Origin: Pseudomonas fluorescens
GTDB lineage: Bacteria > Pseudomonadota > Gammaproteobacteria > Pseudomonadales > Pseudomonadaceae
DNA: 64,000 nt
NCBI RefSeq assembly: GCF_000967965.1
Contig: NZ_LACC01000002.1
Coordinates: 365,357 to 429,356 of the forward strand
Reading direction: 5' to 3'
In this document: piece by piece, positions 54,281-63,370 of the stretch
Numbering within the stretch: position 1 is the first letter of the stretch
Layout of the letters: the number at the start of each line of letters is the position of its first letter
Notes under the pieces: generated by a model
Databases searched by the model: none
The model's input: only the letters and a program-made list of their open reading frames with translations
What the model was told of the DNA's origin: nothing
Translations under genes and position numbers: made by a program

Positions 54281-54657
54281 CAAGCATCCCAATAGGTTTG
54301 ATTGCCGGATTGATACTGGTGCCGATGATACTGACTTGTTTCGCTGTCGCCTTCATCGCACACAAATACGTTGACGCAATCGAAGAACGTCTACCCAATT
54401 GCTCTTTTGTAAAAACCACCAAAGACGCATTTTCGGCTGGCGGCCTGGTCGGCAAGGTCATGCGCGGTGGCGCTATTGCCATGGTATTGATGATGCCCGC
54501 GCTCAGCGCTCGAAGGGGCGTTATTGATGCCAGCGAAGTGAAAGGCCTTCCAAGGCACTACAAGAACCTTTTGATAATTCCGGTGATTATTTTGTTCGTT
54601 TTGTTTTTTTCCCTGATCGCACTCAGGGTTTCAGCCTACTTCATAGAGAGCCATTGA
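54277..54657 (+). CDS. Small membrane protein, putative effector immunity protein
   Basis: A 126-residue protein with two strong hydrophobic segments (residues 5-27, PIGLIAGLILVPMILTCFAV; residues 99-121, LLIIPVIILFVLFFSLIAL) and a weaker one near 65-75. Its ATGA overlaps the effector stop. Inner-membrane immunity proteins with this layout are typical partners of pore-forming T6SS effectors. It has no family I can name. Confidence 0.6.
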   Translation: MTSIPIGLIAGLILVPMILTCFAVAFIAHKYVDAIEERLPNCSFVKTTKDAFSAGGLVGKVMRGGAIAMVLMMPALSARRGVIDASEVKGLPRHYKNLLIIPVIILFVLFFSLIALRVSAYFIESH

Positions 54658-54713
54658 AAAAGACTAAAGAATCAAGTCCGTTTTGGAGAAAATCACACCG
54701 CTTATCCAACAAA

Positions 54714-54752
54714 GAACCCGAAGCCCTGTCATGGGCTCCGGGTTTCATTTTT
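54714..54752 (+). terminator. Terminator after the hcp operon
   Basis: AACCCG-AA-GCCC (54715-54726) pairs with GGGC-TC-CGGGTT (54733-54744), followed by a T-rich tail (TCATTTTTC). It separates the island from the convergent cioB transcript and could act in both directions. Confidence 0.75.
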
Positions 54753-54763
54753 CGCAGTGAGCC

Positions 54764-54919
54764 TCAGTGGCTACTCATCCCGGCCGCATGCATCAACATC
54801 CGCAATGCCCCCGCCGCCACACCCAAGGCAACCACGCTGCCCAGCCAGATTACCACCAGCCATCCCAGGCGCTTGTACCAGCGCGCGGGTGCCGTTTGAT
54901 TCGTATCAATGGTAGCCAT
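54764..54919 (-). CDS. DUF2474 small membrane protein (oxidase accessory peptide)
   Basis: A 51-residue peptide starting MATIDTNQTAPARWYKRLGW, with one transmembrane helix (LVVIWLGSVVALGVAAGAL). DUF2474 peptides lie directly after cydB/cioB in many Proteobacteria and are thought to act like CydX in stabilising the bd-type oxidase. Its start overlaps the end of cioB by 14 nt. Too short for standard gene finders. Confidence 0.82.
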   Translation of the reverse strand: MATIDTNQTAPARWYKRLGWLVVIWLGSVVALGVAAGALRMLMHAAGMSSH

Positions 54920-55922
54920 CGCCAATCCTCACTTTGCCGCGGAACACGTAGTAGCTCCAGACCGTGTACATCAGAATGATCGGCAGAATGAACAGCGCCC
55001 CGATCAGGATGAACAGCTGGCTGGTCGGCGGTGACGCCGCTGCCCACAGGCTGATCGACGGCGGCACGATGTTCGGCCAGATGCTGAATGCCAGGCCGAT
55101 GTAGCCCAGGAACACCAGCATCAGGGTGAAGGCGAACGGCCAATGGGTGTGGCGTTGGCGCAGGGTCTTGAGCAAGCCGAACATCGCCAGCAAGGCCAGT
55201 ATCGCCAGGCCACCGAACACCGCCAGGTGCGCATGGGCGAACCAGCGGGTGGCGATTTCCGGATGCAGGATCGGCGTCCACACGCAGATCACGCCGATTA
55301 CCGCCAACAGCAGCCAGGCCAGGGGCCGGGTGAACAGGCGCATGCGCGATTCGAGCATGCCTTCGGTCTTGACCAGCAACCAGGTGCTGCCGAGCAGCGC
55401 ATAAGCGACGATCAGACCGACTCCGCAGAACAACGGAAACGGTGCCAGCCAGTCCAGCGAACCACCGGCGAACTGGCGGTCGACCACCGGGATGCCGGCA
55501 ATGTAAGTACCAATCACCACGCCCTGGGAGAAGGTCGCCAGCAGCGAACCGCCGATGAACGCCATGTCCCAGACATGCCGCTTTTCAGGGCTGGCCTTGA
55601 AACGGAACTCGAACGCCACACCGCGGAAGATCAAGCCGCACAACATCAGGATCAGCGGCAGGTACAACGCCTCCAGAATCACCGAATAGGCCAGCGGGAA
55701 TGCGCCATACAACGCCGCGCCGCCCAGCACCAGCCAGGTCTCGTTACCGTCCCAGACCGGTGCCACGGTGTTCATCATCACATCGCGCTCCTTCGCATCC
55801 GGGATCAGCGGAAACAGAATGCCCAACCCCAGGTCGAAGCCGTCCATGATCACGTACATCATCACGCCGAAGGCGATGATCACGCCCCAGATCAGCGATA
55901 AATCGATACCTTGAATACCCAT
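54906..55922 (-). CDS. cioB: Cyanide-insensitive bd-type oxidase subunit II
   Basis: A 338-residue CydB-family subunit with about eight membrane segments. WGVIIAFGVMMYVIMDGFDLGLGILFPLIPD and APVWDGNETWLVLGGAALYGAFPLAYS are the conserved CydB N-terminal helices. With subunit I it forms the quinol oxidase that reduces O2 without haem copper. It directly follows the cioA gene (17 nt) on the minus strand. Confidence 0.93.
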   Translation of the reverse strand: MGIQGIDLSLIWGVIIAFGVMMYVIMDGFDLGLGILFPLIPDAKERDVMMNTVAPVWDGNETWLVLGGAALYGAFPLAYSVILEALYLPLILMLCGLIFRGVAFEFRFKASPEKRHVWDMAFIGGSLLATFSQGVVIGTYIAGIPVVDRQFAGGSLDWLAPFPLFCGVGLIVAYALLGSTWLLVKTEGMLESRMRLFTRPLAWLLLAVIGVICVWTPILHPEIATRWFAHAHLAVFGGLAILALLAMFGLLKTLRQRHTHWPFAFTLMLVFLGYIGLAFSIWPNIVPPSISLWAAASPPTSQLFILIGALFILPIILMYTVWSYYVFRGKVRIGDGYH

Positions 55923-55939
55923 GACTCAACTCCCTTCCT

Positions 55940-57361
55940 TCAATTGACGCGGGCGTCGGTTTCGAGGATTTCAGCGTCGGCGGACAGCGGCCGGCGCGGT
56001 GTGATGACCTGATCGGAATGCCCGTCGACGGCATGCCCGTGATGCGGCTGCGGCCCTTTGCCGACCAGTTTCATCATGTAGCCGATGCCCACCGTGAACA
56101 CCGAGAAATAGATCACCACGAACAGCGCCAGCGAGATGCTCAACTGCGCGACACTGTGATTCGACGCGGCATCGGTGGTGCGCAGCAGGCCATACACCAC
56201 CCACGGCTGGCGCCCGACTTCGGTGGTGATCCACCCGGCCAGCATGGCGATCAGGCCACTTGGCCCCATCCACAACATCAGGCGCAGGAACCAGCGATTG
56301 CGGTAGATGGCGCCGCTGCGGCGCAGGGCAAGGCCGAGCACGCCAGCCAGCACCATCAACATGCCCAGCCCGGCCATGACGCGGAAACTCCAGAAGACCA
56401 CTGTCGCATTCGGCCGGTCCTCTTTCGGGAAGCTTTTGAGCGCCGGGATCTGCTTGTCGAGGCTGTGGGTCAGGATCAGGCTGCCGAGGTACGGAATCTC
56501 GATGGCATATTTGGTCTTCTCGGCCCGCATGTCGGGGATGCCGAACAGCACCAGCGGCGTGGCTTCATTGCCGTTGTTTTCCCAGTGCCCTTCGATAGCC
56601 GCGATCTTCGCCGGTTGATGTTCCAGGGTGTTCAAGCCGTGGGCGTCACCGACCACCGCCTGGATCGGCGCGACGATCAAGGCCATCCACAACGCCATCG
56701 ACAGCATCTTGCGCACCTGTTTGGTGTCGTTGCCGCGCAGCAGGTGCCACGCCGCCGACGAGCCGACAAAGAAGGCGGTGGCCACGAACGCGGCAATCGC
56801 CATGTGCGCAAGGCGGTACGGGAACGACGGGTTGAACACGATGGCCAGCCAGTCCAGCGGCATCACCCGACCGTCGACGATCTCGAAGCCCTGGGGCGTT
56901 TGCATCCAGCTGTTGGAGGCGAGAATCCAGAAGGTCGAAATAAGCGTGCCGATAGCGACCATGACCGTCGAGAAGAAGTGCAAGCCGCGCCCTACCCGGT
57001 TCCAGCCGAACAGCATGACCCCGAGGAAACCGGCCTCGAGGAAGAACGCCGTGAGCACTTCATAGGTCAGCAAGGGCCCGGTGATGCTGCCGGCGAAATT
57101 GGAGAAGCGGCTCCAGTTGGTGCCGAACTCATAGGCCATGACCAGCCCCGAGACCACGCCCATGCCGAAGTTGACGGCGAAGATCTTCGACCAGAAATGG
57201 TAGAGATCGCGGTAGGTGTCGTTGTGGGTCTTCAGCCAAAGCCCTTCGAGCACCGCCAGGAAACTGGCCAGTCCGATGGTGATGGCAGGGAAGATGATGT
57301 GGAACGAAACCGTGAACGCGAATTGCATGCGCGCCAGGTCCAGTGCCTCCAGGTTAAACAT
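55940..57361 (-). CDS. cioA: Cyanide-insensitive bd-type oxidase subunit I
   Basis: A 473-residue CydA-family subunit. ALDLARMQFAFTVSFHIIFPAITIGLASF contains the haem b595-ligand His of helix 1, and GRQPWVVYGLLRTTDAAS follows. The Q-loop between helices 6 and 7 is short (GIPDMRAEKTKYAIEIPYLGS), which marks the CIO type rather than the long-loop E. coli CydA. GAGGAT precedes ATG 57361. Likely expressed under low oxygen or cyanide stress. Confidence 0.92.
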   Translation of the reverse strand: MFNLEALDLARMQFAFTVSFHIIFPAITIGLASFLAVLEGLWLKTHNDTYRDLYHFWSKIFAVNFGMGVVSGLVMAYEFGTNWSRFSNFAGSITGPLLTYEVLTAFFLEAGFLGVMLFGWNRVGRGLHFFSTVMVAIGTLISTFWILASNSWMQTPQGFEIVDGRVMPLDWLAIVFNPSFPYRLAHMAIAAFVATAFFVGSSAAWHLLRGNDTKQVRKMLSMALWMALIVAPIQAVVGDAHGLNTLEHQPAKIAAIEGHWENNGNEATPLVLFGIPDMRAEKTKYAIEIPYLGSLILTHSLDKQIPALKSFPKEDRPNATVVFWSFRVMAGLGMLMVLAGVLGLALRRSGAIYRNRWFLRLMLWMGPSGLIAMLAGWITTEVGRQPWVVYGLLRTTDAASNHSVAQLSISLALFVVIYFSVFTVGIGYMMKLVGKGPQPHHGHAVDGHSDQVITPRRPLSADAEILETDARVN

Positions 57362-57482
57362 GTCGATATCCTCATTGCGGCTGAAAAACGGCGGCACACG
57401 GCCGGGCCACCGTCAGGCCGGGGGGCCTGCAGCCAACACAAGTCGAAAGGGTTACGCGAGCGGCATCGGGCCGCCCCCGGTG

Positions 57483-59807
57483 TCAGGCGGCGGAAGTCGA
57501 AATCAGGTTGCTGGCCTTCGCCTGTTCCAGCCGGATGGCGATGAACTTGGAAGTCGGGGTGAAGGTGCGGTCACCGTAACTTTCCAGCGGCACCAGCGGG
57601 TTGGTCTCGGGGTAGTACGCCGCCGCCTGACCGGCAGGAATGTCGTAGGCGATCAGGGTGAAACCGCTGACCCGACGCTCGCGTTCGTCGTCCCACAGTG
57701 CCACCAGGTCGACCTTCTGCCCAGGTTCAAAGCCCAGCCGGCGAATGTCCTGCTCGTTGGCGAACACTACGTCGCGCATGCCGTACACCCCGCGATAGCG
57801 GTCATCCAGGCCGTACAGCGTGGTGTTGTACTGATCGTGGGAGCGCATGGTCTGCAGGATCAGGTGCGGCTTGACCGCCAGGTTGCGCACGCCCTCGCTG
57901 ATCAGGTGCTCCGGCAACACGCTCGGGGTGAACTGAGCCTTGCCGCTGGCGGTTTTCCAGATGCGCTTGGCCGCATCATTGGGCATGTGGAAACCGCCCG
58001 GATGCAGCAAGCGCCGGTTGAAATCCTCGAAGCCGGGAATGGTGTCGGCAATCATGTTGCGGATGCGGCCGTAGTCGCCGATGGCCCAGTTCCAGTCGAT
58101 CGGGTGCTTGCCCAGGGTCGCGGCGGCGATGCCGGCAATGATCGCAGGCTCCGAGCGCAGGTGTTTTGACTTCGGCTTCAGTTGCCCGTGGGAGATATGG
58201 ATCATGCTGAAGGTGTCTTCCACGGTCACGCCTTGCGGCCCTTCGGCCTGAATGTCGATGTCGGTGCGACCCAGGCACGGCAGGATCAGCGCTTCACGGC
58301 CGGTGACCAGATGGCTGCGGTTGAGCTTGGTGGCGATGTGCACGGTGAGGTCGCATTTGCGCAACGCGGCGTGGGTGCGCGGCGTGTCGGGGGTGGCCTG
58401 GGCGAAGTTGCCGCCCAGGGCGATAAACACTTTCGAACGTCCCTGCTCCATCGCGCCGATCGCCATCACGGTGTTGTGACCATGCTCGCGCGGCGGCTTG
58501 AAGGAGAAGCGTTTTTCCAGGGCATCGAGCAAATCCGCAGGCGCCAGTTCGTTGATGCCCATGGTGCGGTCGCCCTGCACGTTACTGTGACCGCGCACCG
58601 GCGACAGCCCCGCGCCGGGACGGCCAACGTTGCCGCGCAGCAGCATCAGGTTGATGACTTCCTGCAGCGTCGGCACCGAATGCGTGTGCTGGGTCAGGCC
58701 CATCGCCCAGCACATGATCACCCGCTTGGACCGGGCGTACATGCGGGCGGCGAGTTCGATGTCAGCCAGAGTCATCCCCGACTGCTGCTCGATGTGCTCC
58801 CAACTGGTGGCGTCGACTTCGCCCAGGTAGGTACCCATTCCCGAGGTGTGTTCGGCGATGAACGCATGGTCGAACACCGGCTCGCCGCCGCTGACCTGAG
58901 CTTCGCGCTCCCACTGCAACAGGAACTTGACCATGCCGCGCATGACCGCCATGTCACCACCCAGTGCCGGGCGGAAGTACGCGGTGTTGGTGGGCTCGGA
59001 GCCGTTCAGCAGCATTTCGATCGGGTGCTGTGGATGCTGGAAGCGCTCCAGACCACGCTCCTTGAGCGGGTTGATGCAGATCACCTGCGCACCGCGCTTG
59101 ACCGCTTCGCGCAAGGGTTCAAGCATCCGCGGGTGGTTGGTGCCGGGGTTCTGGCCGATGACGAAGATCGCGTCGGCATGTTCCAGGTCGTCAAACACCA
59201 CGGTGCCTTTGCCCACGCCAAGGCTTTCGATCATGCTCACCGCGCTGGCTTCGTGGCACATGTTCGAGCAGTCCGGGAAGTTGTTGGTGCCGTAGGCCCG
59301 GACGAACAGTTGATAGAGATAGGCGGCCTCGTTGCTGGCCCGGCCCGAGGTGTAGAACTCGGCCTGATCCGGCGATTCCAGCGCATTGAGGTGCCGGGCA
59401 ATCGTCGCGAACGCTTCGTCCCAGGTGGTTTCCACGTAACGGTCGGTGGCCGCGTCATAACGCATCGGGTGGGTCAGGCGGCCCTGATACTCCAGCCAGT
59501 AATCGCTCTGCTCGGCCAGCGCCGAGACGCTGTATTTGTTGAAGAAGGCCGGGTCGACCAAACGCCCCGTGGCTTCCCAGTTAACCGCCTTGGCGCCGTT
59601 CTCGCAGAACTTGACCATGCCGTTTTCCGGCGACTCGCCCCAGGCGCAACCGGGGCAGTCGAACCCGCCATTCTGGTTGGTCTTGAGCATGGCGCGAATG
59701 TTCTTCAGCGCGTTTTCACTGCCCAGCCAGTTTTTGGTAACAGCGATCAGCGCACCCCAACCAGCGGCGGCACCTTTATAGGGTTTGTAGCGGTCGACTT
59801 GAGACAT
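57483..59807 (-). CDS. FdhF/YdeP-like molybdopterin oxidoreductase
   Basis: A 774-residue molybdoenzyme. The N-terminus has cysteines in GGFDCPGCAWGESPENG and FCENGAKA, which could hold an Fe-S cluster, followed by MGD-binding motifs (YTSGRASNEAAYLYQLF, NPGTNHPRM and GLSPVRGHSNVQGDRTMG). It resembles YdeP, linked to acid resistance, and formate-dehydrogenase alpha subunits. No beta or gamma subunits follow. The cofactor genes moaA, moeA and moaB are close by, and the shared 333-nt region to moaA may hold both promoters. Confidence 0.9.
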   Translation of the reverse strand: MSQVDRYKPYKGAAAGWGALIAVTKNWLGSENALKNIRAMLKTNQNGGFDCPGCAWGESPENGMVKFCENGAKAVNWEATGRLVDPAFFNKYSVSALAEQSDYWLEYQGRLTHPMRYDAATDRYVETTWDEAFATIARHLNALESPDQAEFYTSGRASNEAAYLYQLFVRAYGTNNFPDCSNMCHEASAVSMIESLGVGKGTVVFDDLEHADAIFVIGQNPGTNHPRMLEPLREAVKRGAQVICINPLKERGLERFQHPQHPIEMLLNGSEPTNTAYFRPALGGDMAVMRGMVKFLLQWEREAQVSGGEPVFDHAFIAEHTSGMGTYLGEVDATSWEHIEQQSGMTLADIELAARMYARSKRVIMCWAMGLTQHTHSVPTLQEVINLMLLRGNVGRPGAGLSPVRGHSNVQGDRTMGINELAPADLLDALEKRFSFKPPREHGHNTVMAIGAMEQGRSKVFIALGGNFAQATPDTPRTHAALRKCDLTVHIATKLNRSHLVTGREALILPCLGRTDIDIQAEGPQGVTVEDTFSMIHISHGQLKPKSKHLRSEPAIIAGIAAATLGKHPIDWNWAIGDYGRIRNMIADTIPGFEDFNRRLLHPGGFHMPNDAAKRIWKTASGKAQFTPSVLPEHLISEGVRNLAVKPHLILQTMRSHDQYNTTLYGLDDRYRGVYGMRDVVFANEQDIRRLGFEPGQKVDLVALWDDERERRVSGFTLIAYDIPAGQAAAYYPETNPLVPLESYGDRTFTPTSKFIAIRLEQAKASNLISTSAA

Positions 59808-60140
59808 GGTACTTCTCCGTGACAATGCACACAGGCTTCGACCTGATTCAGGTCATTGTTCGATTTGCGGAGAAAGCATATGAATGTCGTTTAATTATTG
59901 TCTAATCGCTATTTATGACCACATTATCGAAACGCTCTATCACGGATTTTTTACCTTTATTTTCAATGACTTAAAATCAATCAAAGTTCTTTTAATCACG
60001 AAAAAAAGTTCATCATAGATCCGCTCGATCAGCCGGTCATCAATAGTGATTGGACGCCCGTTGAAGTTGCTCTTAGCCTGCGCTCAACAAGTCCGTCAGT
60101 GACGGAAACCTCATACAAAAAAGCGCCAAGCGAGGGTGTC
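59808..60140. promoter_or_regulatory. Divergent A+T-rich regulatory region
   Basis: 333 nt between the divergent molybdoenzyme and moaA starts, markedly A+T-rich compared with its surroundings. Several ATCAA/TTGAT-like half-sites occur, but no full TTGAT-N4-ATCAA (ANR/FNR) box was found. It should hold both promoters. Confidence 0.5.
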
Positions 60141-61139
60141 ATGTCAGAACGAGTCTTGATCGATGGCTTCTCCCGGCGCGTGGACTATCTGCGGATGTCG
60201 GTCACCGACCGCTGCGATTTCCGTTGCGTATATTGCATGGCCGAGGACATGCAGTTTCTGCCGCGCCAACGGGTGCTGACTCTGGAAGAGATTTACCAGA
60301 TTGCCGAAAGCTTCGTGGCGCTGGGCACCCGCAAGATCCGCCTGACCGGGGGCGAGCCGTTGATCCGTCCGGGCGTGGTGCAACTGTGCGAGAAGATCGC
60401 CGCCCTGCCCGGCCTGCGTGAACTGTGCATGACCACCAACGGTTCGCAGCTGGCCAGACTGGCCGAGCCGTTGTTCGATGCCGGGGTCAAGCGCCTCAAC
60501 ATCAGCCTCGATTGCCTGGACCCGCAACGTTTTCGCGAACTGACCCGCACCGGTGACCTGGCGCAGGTGATCAAGGGCATCGACGCCGCCAACCAGGCCG
60601 GATTTCGCAACACCAAGCTCAATTGCGTGGTGATGAAGGGCCGCAACGACCATGAGATCAATGATCTGGTGAGCTTCGCCATCGACCGTAACCTCGACAT
60701 CTCCTTCATCGAAGAAATGCCGTTGGGCACCATCGATGAACACAGCCGCGCCGAATCGTTTTTCGCAAGCAGCCAGGTCCGCGAACGCATCGCCGAACGC
60801 TACACTTTGATTGATTCCGCCGAGTCGACCCAGGGTCCGTCGCGCTACTGGCGCCTGGCCGAGGCGCCGCAGATTCGCCTGGGGTTCATCTCGCCCCACA
60901 GCCACAACTTTTGCGGCACCTGCAATCGGGTGCGGCTGACCGTGGAAGGACGTCTGCTGCTGTGCCTGGGCAATGAGCACTCAGTGGATCTCAAGGCTGT
61001 CTTGCGCAGCCATCCCGGACAGCCCGAACGCCTGGAAAAAGCCATTATCGAGGCGATGAAACTCAAGCCTTATCGACACAACTTCGAAGTGAACGACGAT
61101 GTTCAGGTTGTTCGCTTCATGAACATGACGGGCGGCTGA
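60141..61139 (+). CDS. moaA: GTP 3',8-cyclase (molybdenum cofactor synthesis)
   Basis: A 332-residue radical SAM enzyme that rearranges GTP for Moco. The N-terminal cluster cysteines are C25, C29 and C32 ([12 protein letters not shown]); the C-terminal cluster is in [20 protein letters not shown]; and the C-terminal Gly-Gly (NMTGG) needed for catalysis is intact. GAGGG precedes ATG 60141. Probably a paralogue or the main moaA, serving the divergent molybdoenzyme. Confidence 0.95.
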   Translation: MSERVLIDGFSRRVDYLRMSVTDRCDFRCVYCMAEDMQFLPRQRVLTLEEIYQIAESFVALGTRKIRLTGGEPLIRPGVVQLCEKIAALPGLRELCMTTNGSQLARLAEPLFDAGVKRLNISLDCLDPQRFRELTRTGDLAQVIKGIDAANQAGFRNTKLNCVVMKGRNDHEINDLVSFAIDRNLDISFIEEMPLGTIDEHSRAESFFASSQVRERIAERYTLIDSAESTQGPSRYWRLAEAPQIRLGFISPHSHNFCGTCNRVRLTVEGRLLLCLGNEHSVDLKAVLRSHPGQPERLEKAIIEAMKLKPYRHNFEVNDDVQVVRFMNMTGG

Positions 61140-61144
61140 AACCC

Positions 61145-62044
61145 ATGATCGTGAGACCCAAACCCAACCTGATCGGCGTGCTGACGTCCCTCAAGGGTTC
61201 GATTGCCAAACGCATCGCCTGGCGCAGCCTGATGGTGACGCTGCTCGCCTCGGCCATCGTACTCATCGAAACCCTGCACCCCAGTTACTTTTCCAAGGTC
61301 AGTGCCACGCCCTTCACGCTGCTGGGTTTGTCGTTGTCGATCTTCATGAGCTTTCGCAACAACGCCTGCTACGACCGCTGGTATGAAGCGCGCAAGGCCT
61401 GGGGCGATGTGATTGTGGAAGTCCGCTCGATGATTCGTGAAACCCTGGTGATCAAGGACACGGCTGAACGCCACACGATCCTCAGCAACCTCTGCGGCTT
61501 CGCCCATGCCCTCAACGCGCGCCTGCGCCAGGAAAACGAAATGGCCGCCAGTGGCGACTGGCTGCACCCGATGCCCAAGGGCAACTCCACGGACATCAGC
61601 GGGCAGATCCTGATGCAGGTCGGTCAGCAGTGCTCGACACTCAACGAGTCCGGGGCGATCAACGACTGGCGCTACACGCTCATGGCCAACCATCTCGCCA
61701 GCCTGACCCATGCCCAGGCCGTCTGTGAACGGATCAAGAACACCCCGCTCCCCTTCCCCTACACCCTGTTGCTGCACCGCACCATCTACCTGTTCTGCAT
61801 CCTCTTGCCGTTTGCCATGGCCGAACCCCTGGGCTGGCTGACACCGATTTTCACCGCGATTGTCAGCTACACCTTTTTCGGCCTGGATGCGATTGCCGAC
61901 GAACTGGAAGACCCGTTCGGCCGCGACGAAAACGACCTGCCCACCGACGCCATCGTGCGCAACATCGAGCGCGATGTGCTGGCGGCGCTGGGCGTGACGG
62001 AGTTGCCGCCACAGCTGGAGCCGGTGGATTTTGTGTTGAACTGA
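61145..62044 (+). CDS. Bestrophin-like ion channel family protein
   Basis: A 299-residue membrane protein of the bestrophin/UPF0187 (YneE) family. FTLLGLSLSIFMSFRNNACYDRWYEARKAWGDVI and TFFGLDAIADELEDPFGRDENDLP are the family landmarks; the latter is the acidic stretch at the pore. It probably forms a pentameric channel. It starts 5 nt after moaA, so the two are likely co-transcribed. Confidence 0.9.
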   Translation: MIVRPKPNLIGVLTSLKGSIAKRIAWRSLMVTLLASAIVLIETLHPSYFSKVSATPFTLLGLSLSIFMSFRNNACYDRWYEARKAWGDVIVEVRSMIRETLVIKDTAERHTILSNLCGFAHALNARLRQENEMAASGDWLHPMPKGNSTDISGQILMQVGQQCSTLNESGAINDWRYTLMANHLASLTHAQAVCERIKNTPLPFPYTLLLHRTIYLFCILLPFAMAEPLGWLTPIFTAIVSYTFFGLDAIADELEDPFGRDENDLPTDAIVRNIERDVLAALGVTELPPQLEPVDFVLN

Positions 62045-62063
62045 TATTCAGGACAAACGCAAA

Positions 62064-62158
62064 ACCTGTAGGAGCGAGCCTGCTCGCGATAGCGGTCTGT
62101 CTGCCAACATCTCTGTTGAATGTGCCGGCTTTTCGCGAGCAGGCTCGCTCCCACAGGG
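62064..62158. repeat. REP pair
   Basis: GTAGGAGCGAGCCTGCTCGCGA (62068-62089) and, inverted, TTCGCGAGCAGGCTCGCTCCCAC (62132-62154). Both share CCTGCTCGCGA. It lies between the convergent bestrophin-like and moeA genes. Confidence 0.9.
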
Positions 62159-62164
62159 GCGGTG

Positions 62165-63370
62165 TCAGAACAGCTCGCTGAAGGGTATGAACCGCGCCAT
62201 GTCGCCCATTTCCAGGGTGCAGCCTTCCGGCACCTCAACCAGCCCATCGGCCCAGGATACCCCCAACAAAACGCCTGAGCTCTGGTTCGGATAGAGCACC
62301 GCGTGACCGGCTTCGAGTTTCACCCGCAGGTACTCGCGGCGGCTTCCGGGTTTGGGCCAGGTAAAACCGACACTCACCGGAAAGCTCAAAGGCTCGACGT
62401 CTTCGACACCCTGAATCCGCAACAGGTAAACCCGCGCCAACAGGCCGAAAGTGACCAGCGCCGATGTCGGATTGCCCGGCAGGCCAATCACCGGCACGCG
62501 GCCGAAGTGGCCCACGGTCAATGGCTTGCCGGGTTTGATCGAGAGTTTCCACAGCAACGGCTTGCCGCACTCGCGCAGCACCTGGCCGAGGCAGTCGGCG
62601 TCACCGGCGGACACGCCGCCCGTGCTGAGCATCAGGTCCGCCGTGTGTTGCAGCTGTTCGAGCTTGAGCCGAGTCTGCCGTGGCTCATCGGGGAGAATGC
62701 CGGCATCGATGACCTCGCAACCCAACGCACTCAACCAATGGCTCAACAAGGTTCGGTTGCTGTTGTAGATGCTGCCGGGCTTGAGTGGCGTGCCCGGCTC
62801 GACCAGTTCATCGCCGGTGGACAACAACGCCACCCGTGGTCGCCGCACGACCTGCACATGGGTGCAGCCCTGCGCCGCCGCGACCGCCAATTCGAACGGG
62901 CCGAGGCGCTTGCCGGCGCGCAGCAGCACATCGCCGACGCGGTTCTCCTGGCCTTGCGGTCGGATGTTGCTGCCCGCGCTCAGGGGCTGTATGAAGCGGA
63001 TACGTCCGTCATCCAGCACCTCGGTGTTCTCCTGCATCTCCACGCAGTTGGCACCCTGCGGAACCGGTGCGCCGGTGAAAATCCGCGCGCAGGTTCCGGG
63101 TGCCAGGGCTTCGGGGGCGTGACCGGCAAATACCTGCTGCGACACGCTCAGCGGTACCCCGCCCCAACCGTCGACATTCAGGGCATAGCCGTCCATGGCG
63201 CTGTTCGGCCACGGCGGCAGATCGAGGCTCGCCACCAGGTCAGTGGCCATCACCCGTTGCCTGGCGGCACTCAGAGGCACCGCTTCACTGTCTTCAATCC
63301 ACTGCGCCTCGGCCATGGTCAGCAGCCGGTCGATGGCTTGCTCTACCGACATCAGCGGTGAAGTGCTCAT
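62165..63370 (-). CDS. moeA: Molybdopterin molybdotransferase
   Basis: A 401-residue MoeA that inserts molybdate into adenylated molybdopterin. LPPWPNSAMDGYALN, ARIFTGAPVPQGANCVEMQE, PRVALLSTGDELV and GGVSAGDADCLGQVL are all conserved. It overlaps moaB by 4 nt (ATGA) on the minus strand, so the two are translationally coupled. Confidence 0.95.
   Translation of the reverse strand: MSTSPLMSVEQAIDRLLTMAEAQWIEDSEAVPLSAARQRVMATDLVASLDLPPWPNSAMDGYALNVDGWGGVPLSVSQQVFAGHAPEALAPGTCARIFTGAPVPQGANCVEMQENTEVLDDGRIRFIQPLSAGSNIRPQGQENRVGDVLLRAGKRLGPFELAVAAAQGCTHVQVVRRPRVALLSTGDELVEPGTPLKPGSIYNSNRTLLSHWLSALGCEVIDAGILPDEPRQTRLKLEQLQHTADLMLSTGGVSAGDADCLGQVLRECGKPLLWKLSIKPGKPLTVGHFGRVPVIGLPGNPTSALVTFGLLARVYLLRIQGVEDVEPLSFPVSVGFTWPKPGSRREYLRVKLEAGHAVLYPNQSSGVLLGVSWADGLVEVPEGCTLEMGDMARFIPFSELF

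Noticed and set aside
58182..59822. 546-codon plus-strand frame opposite the molybdoenzyme
   Set aside because: Shadow of a well-supported molybdopterin oxidoreductase gene.
59808..60140. ANR/FNR box upstream of moaA and the molybdoenzyme
   Set aside because: Only half-sites (ATCAA, TTGAT-like) were found; no full TTGAT-N4-ATCAA sequence.
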